Assembly: GCF_000758665.1 (NCBI RefSeq)
Contig: NZ_CP009285.1
Coordinates: 1,550,001 to 1,614,000, forward strand
DNA: 64,000 bases
Origin: Paenibacillus borealis
Lineage (GTDB): Bacteria; Bacillota; Bacilli; Paenibacillales; Paenibacillaceae
Reading direction: 5' to 3'
This document shows, in pieces, positions 59,574 through 64,000 of the stretch. Below the pieces are notes generated by a model. It was not told where the DNA came from and ran no database searches. It saw nothing but the letters and a program-made list of their open reading frames with translations. Numbering within the stretch: the first letter of the stretch is position 1; every line of letters starts with the position of its first letter. A program made the position numbers and the translations under genes.

Positions 59574-61832
59574 ATGAAAAAAATAATTTTATTATTTCTC
59601 TGCGGTGCATTGCTTATTCCATTTATTCATTCTAAATCTGTACTTGCTGCTGAAACAAAGTCAATCTCGATTTCTGTTCCTGTTACAACTGGCTTATTTG
59701 GGTCTAGCAATGCTGCGAAAGAATTTTATTTAGATCTTCCTAATGGTGTGACTAGTTCCTCAATAAAGACAGGAACTCTTAAATATGCAGGATCAAATGA
59801 AATAGTAAACCTTTTGTCAGAAAACGGGAAGATCAAAGTTACACTTAAAGGAGTCGCAAATCAGAAATATCTCAGTAATGTAAAGGGATATAGAGCTTCT
59901 TGGGAAGAGATGTATGAAACGCAAATATATAACTCGATTTGGTTATATTCAGACGGAAGACGCTGGCAAATCAATGAATATGATGAGCGTAATGATGGAA
60001 TGAAAACAAAAGATGTACCGGCAGCTGATGGGTATCCTTCATTAAATCCTCCAAGCACAATAGTAACAGCTGGTCCCCTTCAGGACCAGTCGTATCTAAA
60101 ATGGTACAACGGATCGGTGAATGAGGTTGTTGATAATCAAAACATTATCCAATCTACTATAAAAGTTGTGCCTTACAAAAAATCATCATATGCAAACGAA
60201 CCTAAATTTAAAAATGGAAGAGTTATATTGAATTATATGATTCCAGAAGGAGTTCCATGGGATGCAGAATCCAATAATGGTCTTTCAGGTAAAGCGGAAG
60301 GACGCAAATATAAAGCATTCGCCTCCTATTATTACACTGCTGATGCTAGAGTCACCACCTATAGCTACGGAGGCCTAGTCACCTTCGACTACGGCCTCTC
60401 CGATGAAGCAACCCTAACCGGTGCAGCAATTCTTGAAAAGCCCTCACCCAACCCGGCAAAATTTGAGGATAAGGATGTACCGGTGCAGATCAACCTGAAA
60501 GGGGAGCTGTTGGCCTACAAAGATTCGTCTAACATCGAAGAATGGGTGTTTTATGCTAAGGAAAAGGGAAATGAAAGTACGCTGAAAACGCTAAAGGATT
60601 ATTCTAAAACTCTTACGTCCTCAAAGAAAATTGATTTTACGATTCCTAAGTCTAAATATAAACTCCCTAGTATTACACAGGAGTACGAATTGAGCGTAGT
60701 CGTACGGTTTAAGAAACCTGTTGTAACAAAGACAGGCACAATCACATCGTTGAAGGAATCCTACACCGTTAAGGCCGGGGTTTATGGGACTACGAATCCA
60801 ATTCCAGGCGGGGACTTTCCAGGGCCAACCTCTCCGCCGAATCCTCCGCGAGAAATGAAGCCGCCTGTGGCTCTTATTTCAGCGCCAAAGACGATTAAGG
60901 CAGGACAGGAGTTTGAAGCCAGCGGCGCTGGCTCCTATGATCCGGATGGCTTTATCAAAAGCTATTATTGGGACACTCCCAATGCTATAGGAGAATTGAC
61001 GGACCGGGCGCGGGGGACTCTTTGGTATGATAAGGAGCATTTGGGCGAGCAGTCGTTAGCGCTCACGGTTCTGGATGATGATTCGATGGCAGGAAGCACC
61101 AGTACTGAAATTACGGTCATTGAACCGGTGCCTAATGCATCCATTTACGCTGAAGGCACATTGAAGCAGAATCGGAAGGTCATTATTAGAAGCTATAGCA
61201 GCAGCCCCACGCATTACCCGTTGGTTGATTCTAAAACAAAAATAACCATTACAGCCGTTTCTGGCGGTACCAACGCAGACATTAAATACAGCGGGGCGCT
61301 GAATGGTGTGCAAACTATGGATGTACTATTTAAAAAGCCAGGCAGGTATAAAGCAACAATCTATGTTGAGAATACTCTGGGGCTGTCTGCGAGCAGCGAA
61401 GTGTCATTTGATATTGTACCGGATGAGAAGCCCTTTGCTTACTTCACACTTCCTGGATCCGCGTACCGTAATCCGGCCGATGGCAATCAGGCGACGATCT
61501 CCATCGATGACATGTCCTATTCTCCAGATAAGGATATTGTGGCCCGGAGGCTATGGGAATATCGCATCGATTCGAATAACAACGGCAATTTTGCAGATGA
61601 GAGCTGGGTGATCTTTAGTAATGAGAATTTAGATCATCTCAATCTTAAAGTGCGGGATGTTGGGCAGTACCAGGTAAGGCTCACCGTGTTTGAAGAATTT
61701 GGCCAGCCCACGATTGATGAATTTGTTACCCAGGATGATCGCCAATCGAACAACTCAGACGTTACACAGAATGCTATTGAACGAATCTTTAAGGTTAAAA
61801 ATCAGGCGCCAGATGTGGATTGGTCATGGTAG
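59574..61832 (+). CDS. Large secreted protein with PKD-like domains
   Basis: A 752-residue exported protein with a signal peptide (about 1-24, ending V-L-A-A). ATG 59574 follows GAGAGGAAG; the frame extends five codons more. An N-terminal AT-rich half without known family is followed, from about residue 430, by PKD-like repeats (A-S-G-A-G-S-Y-D-P-D-G and D-D-M-S-Y-S-P-D-K-D). It shows no LPXTG or membrane anchor. Likely surface or exported structural protein of the locus. Confidence 0.8.
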   Translation: MKKIILLFLCGALLIPFIHSKSVLAAETKSISISVPVTTGLFGSSNAAKEFYLDLPNGVTSSSIKTGTLKYAGSNEIVNLLSENGKIKVTLKGVANQKYLSNVKGYRASWEEMYETQIYNSIWLYSDGRRWQINEYDERNDGMKTKDVPAADGYPSLNPPSTIVTAGPLQDQSYLKWYNGSVNEVVDNQNIIQSTIKVVPYKKSSYANEPKFKNGRVILNYMIPEGVPWDAESNNGLSGKAEGRKYKAFASYYYTADARVTTYSYGGLVTFDYGLSDEATLTGAAILEKPSPNPAKFEDKDVPVQINLKGELLAYKDSSNIEEWVFYAKEKGNESTLKTLKDYSKTLTSSKKIDFTIPKSKYKLPSITQEYELSVVVRFKKPVVTKTGTITSLKESYTVKAGVYGTTNPIPGGDFPGPTSPPNPPREMKPPVALISAPKTIKAGQEFEASGAGSYDPDGFIKSYYWDTPNAIGELTDRARGTLWYDKEHLGEQSLALTVLDDDSMAGSTSTEITVIEPVPNASIYAEGTLKQNRKVIIRSYSSSPTHYPLVDSKTKITITAVSGGTNADIKYSGALNGVQTMDVLFKKPGRYKATIYVENTLGLSASSEVSFDIVPDEKPFAYFTLPGSAYRNPADGNQATISIDDMSYSPDKDIVARRLWEYRIDSNNNGNFADESWVIFSNENLDHLNLKVRDVGQYQVRLTVFEEFGQPTIDEFVTQDDRQSNNSDVTQNAIERIFKVKNQAPDVDWSW

Positions 61833-61844
61833 AAAGGAAAGAAT

Positions 61845-64000
61845 ATGCAGAAATTTAACAAGGCACTCTCAATATTCATGGCTGCTGTGTTATTGCTTCT
61901 AACCTGGCCTGAAGCTTTTCCGGGAAAGGTTCGGGTAGCTGCTGCCGGTGATTCCAATGTAATCAACTATATTGATATTCATATTGAAGCCTTCAGTCAA
62001 ACAAGAAAATGGGAACCCGCTATGGGGGGGATCGGTGATGTAAGTATTGACATGCCGGGTTTTACCCTTAAAAATCTACGTTTTGATCTGACCACTCGTC
62101 ACTTGGAGTATGATATTGTCCCGGATGGGCCGATTGTTATGAAATCTTCAAATCAGAATTGGTATAGTTCTAACTCTAGAGCTAGAAAATTAGAAATATA
62201 TACCGATATGAGTTCACCGACGTATAGCGGAATCTCACAGTTTAGCCAGTGGATGGTTGATGAATTCCCGGCTACATCAACTGTTAATACAATCTCTTTT
62301 GATCCATCAACCCCCCCTACAGGCAAGTGGTATCAATCATGGCCATCGAACATCGACATACCAACTAAAGTAACAGTCTCCGTTGGAGTAGCTGATTATC
62401 ATTATCTATACACATTATCCAATGGTTGGTCGAATAGCACTAATCGTTATTTTTACGATGTGCCGTTAATTATCAATTCAGCACCAAGTCTAACCGTAAC
62501 GACTCCGAGCGAACAACAGCTCATCAACGAGCCGGGCTTCAGCGGGATGAACATTGAAGGATATGTACGCGATGTGGACAATAACGATCTGGTGGTCAGT
62601 GCGGAGATCCCGAATGTGTTCTATAAGAAAGTAACCATTCCGCAGGCATTATATAATAAACCATTTTCCATACCCATAGACGTTTTGGCAGACGGTATAC
62701 CTCCTGGACGGCATACGATCACTGTCAAAGTCGTCGATCCCTACAACTTTAAAGACGAAAGGACGCTAAATGTAAATGTATCCTACAGGTTAAGGAATAA
62801 GTCATTTATCTTAATCAATACACCTGTAGACATCACTACATCCTACACAGATTATGAGGGGGACCCGAAGTATCAAGACAGGTACCGGTATGATCATGAC
62901 CCGAACTTTTTTGACAATTCGATGGGGATCATTGGTGACAGTGGTCTATGGCGAACTTCCCAATACCAGTCGTTCCCGTACAGCGGGGTGTATACGGCCA
63001 CCTTCCAGGCTCGGGATAATCCGAGAAATGATGATAGGTTCGATGAATACCGGCTATGGAGCCGCGATAATTTATCATCCATGACGTTTATGGTACACCG
63101 GAAGCCAATAGCTTTATTTAGTGCGAAGCTAACGGGGGGATGGCTCCAAATTACAGACAGCTCCTATGACCTTGATCATATTAAGGCTTATAATAAGGGA
63201 TTAATGGATTGGCAATGGCAGTATAAAAAAACCGGATCCGAAATGTGGATGGACGGTCAACCGCCTGCGCAGCTGCCGACAGCCGAGCAATATGATATCC
63301 GGCTGCGGGTGCGTGATGTGGACGGAGAAAACGGAGCAGGAGTTTGGAGTGACTGGTGTGTGCGGACCGTAGGCAGTGCCGGAAACCTTCCACCGGTTGC
63401 GCTCTTTACGGTAGATCCCAACATTGTATCCTATCGTAAGTCTACGACAGTCACAGACAAGTCCTTTGATCCGGATAATGATCCACTTGATGTCTATAGT
63501 TGGACTGTGGTTAAGGACGGTTGGCAGCAGGTATGGAGCCATTGGGGCGGGGCGGCTACACCTCCGAATATTGCTGCTTATGGAGTCGGGACATATCAAT
63601 TAACCCTGCAGGTCCACGATAATAGGGGGCTTTGGTCAGAGCCCTACAGTCAGATCGTTCAGGTCATGAACCATCCACCTGCAGCTGCGTTCAATATACC
63701 ATCTGAAGTGTACCGGGATACGGTAATTCCGCTAGAAAATTTGACACCCGATCCGGACGGGGATGGGGACGCACTGAGTTATGGCTGGAACGCACGGATC
63801 AATAACTCCGGCTATTATTATACCAGCGGTAATCGGAGTCCAGTTATGACGATCCGTGATTTAATTGCAAACTATGGGATATCACAGCAGCAGGCTATCT
63901 CTGATGGCTGGGAAATGCGGCTTACAGCATCGGATGGATCGCTAAGCTCTAATGCCACCCGTATGTTTACGGTCAAAAATCATGTTCCAACGGCTGAAAT
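61845..64000 (+). CDS. Large secreted protein with PKD-like repeats (cut by the window end)
   Basis: Starts at ATG 61845 after AGAAAGGAAAG and stays open to the end of the window (at least 718 residues), so it is partial at the 3' side. The signal peptide runs to about residue 33 (V-R-V-A-A-A). After an N-terminal beta-rich region come PKD-like repeats (K-S-F-D-P-D-N-D-P-L and L-T-P-D-P-D-G-D-G-D near the end). It continues the series of exported proteins of this locus and resembles the preceding protein in plan. Confidence 0.82.
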   Translation, partial: MQKFNKALSIFMAAVLLLLTWPEAFPGKVRVAAAGDSNVINYIDIHIEAFSQTRKWEPAMGGIGDVSIDMPGFTLKNLRFDLTTRHLEYDIVPDGPIVMKSSNQNWYSSNSRARKLEIYTDMSSPTYSGISQFSQWMVDEFPATSTVNTISFDPSTPPTGKWYQSWPSNIDIPTKVTVSVGVADYHYLYTLSNGWSNSTNRYFYDVPLIINSAPSLTVTTPSEQQLINEPGFSGMNIEGYVRDVDNNDLVVSAEIPNVFYKKVTIPQALYNKPFSIPIDVLADGIPPGRHTITVKVVDPYNFKDERTLNVNVSYRLRNKSFILINTPVDITTSYTDYEGDPKYQDRYRYDHDPNFFDNSMGIIGDSGLWRTSQYQSFPYSGVYTATFQARDNPRNDDRFDEYRLWSRDNLSSMTFMVHRKPIALFSAKLTGGWLQITDSSYDLDHIKAYNKGLMDWQWQYKKTGSEMWMDGQPPAQLPTAEQYDIRLRVRDVDGENGAGVWSDWCVRTVGSAGNLPPVALFTVDPNIVSYRKSTTVTDKSFDPDNDPLDVYSWTVVKDGWQQVWSHWGGAATPPNIAAYGVGTYQLTLQVHDNRGLWSEPYSQIVQVMNHPPAAAFNIPSEVYRDTVIPLENLTPDPDGDGDALSYGWNARINNSGYYYTSGNRSPVMTIRDLIANYGISQQQAISDGWEMRLTASDGSLSSNATRMFTVKNHVPTAE

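Noticed and set aside
1..64000. CRISPR arrays, insertion sequences or prophage
   Set aside because: No regularly spaced repeats, transposase, integrase or phage structural genes were seen; the only large repeats are the toxin modules.

Overview
The window looks like a chromosomal segment of a Paenibacillus-type Bacillota. Signs of this are strong AGGAGG-like ribosome binding sites with many GTG/TTG starts, S-layer-homology and copper-amine-oxidase 'stalk' domains, an Ohr/OhrR-box peroxide module, a YneK-like protein and moderate GC with AT-rich islands. I see no rRNA, CRISPR array, insertion sequence or prophage. There is one tRNA, Leu(GAG).

Layout: 1-1.9 kb holds the end of a sugar ABC-transporter operon (two permeases). 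From 2.35 to 23.8 kb one long co-directional gene string combines parts of a type VII secretion system (EssC/EccC-type FtsK ATPase, EsaB/YukD-like ubiquitin-fold protein, WXG100-like protein) with parts of a Tad/Flp type IVc pilus machine (SAF-domain CpaB-like protein, MinD/CpaE-like proteins with damaged P-loops, a CpaF-like ATPase with an N-terminal membrane segment, a TadB/TadC-like fusion). Membrane-anchored pilin-like proteins and two secreted surface proteins follow. The usual Bacillota T7SS partners EssA, EssB and EsaA are not seen. From 23.9 to 30.9 kb lies a T7SS effector island: a WXG100 protein, a 712-residue toxin with a WXG N-terminus and a nucleic-acid-deaminase-like C-terminus, its probable immunity gene, then two promoterless-looking cassettes. 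These repeat the toxin's central domain almost base for base and carry other C-terminal tips (a second deaminase; a zincin-type tip whose catalytic core looks deleted), each followed by a probable immunity gene.

From 30.9 to 37.1 kb are ordinary genes: PAS protein, two XRE regulators, tRNA-Leu, YdjC/ChbG-like deacetylase, glutathione peroxidase and Ohr around an OhrR-type operator, DCC-family protein, stalk-domain protein. From 37.3 to 48.2 kb is a canonical Tad locus (TadZ, TadA/CpaF, TadB, TadC, Flp, TadE-like proteins, TadV peptidase, FHA protein) behind a leader with an early terminator. From 48.2 to 51.9 kb are housekeeping genes (SDR-type epimerase, YneK-like, endonuclease IV, PurU). 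From 52.1 kb to the right edge is a third Tad-like locus. Its gene order (SAF protein, CpaE-like, CpaF-like, TadB, TadC, small pilin-like peptides, two anchored pseudopilin-like proteins, large secreted proteins with PKD-like repeats) parallels the T7SS-linked locus, but it has no EssC.

Reading: the main candidate for an undescribed system is the T7SS-Tad hybrid at 2.35-23.8 kb, together with its neighbouring toxin island and its EssC-less sister at 52-64 kb. Functions are assigned from motifs and gene order only; no similarity search was run.
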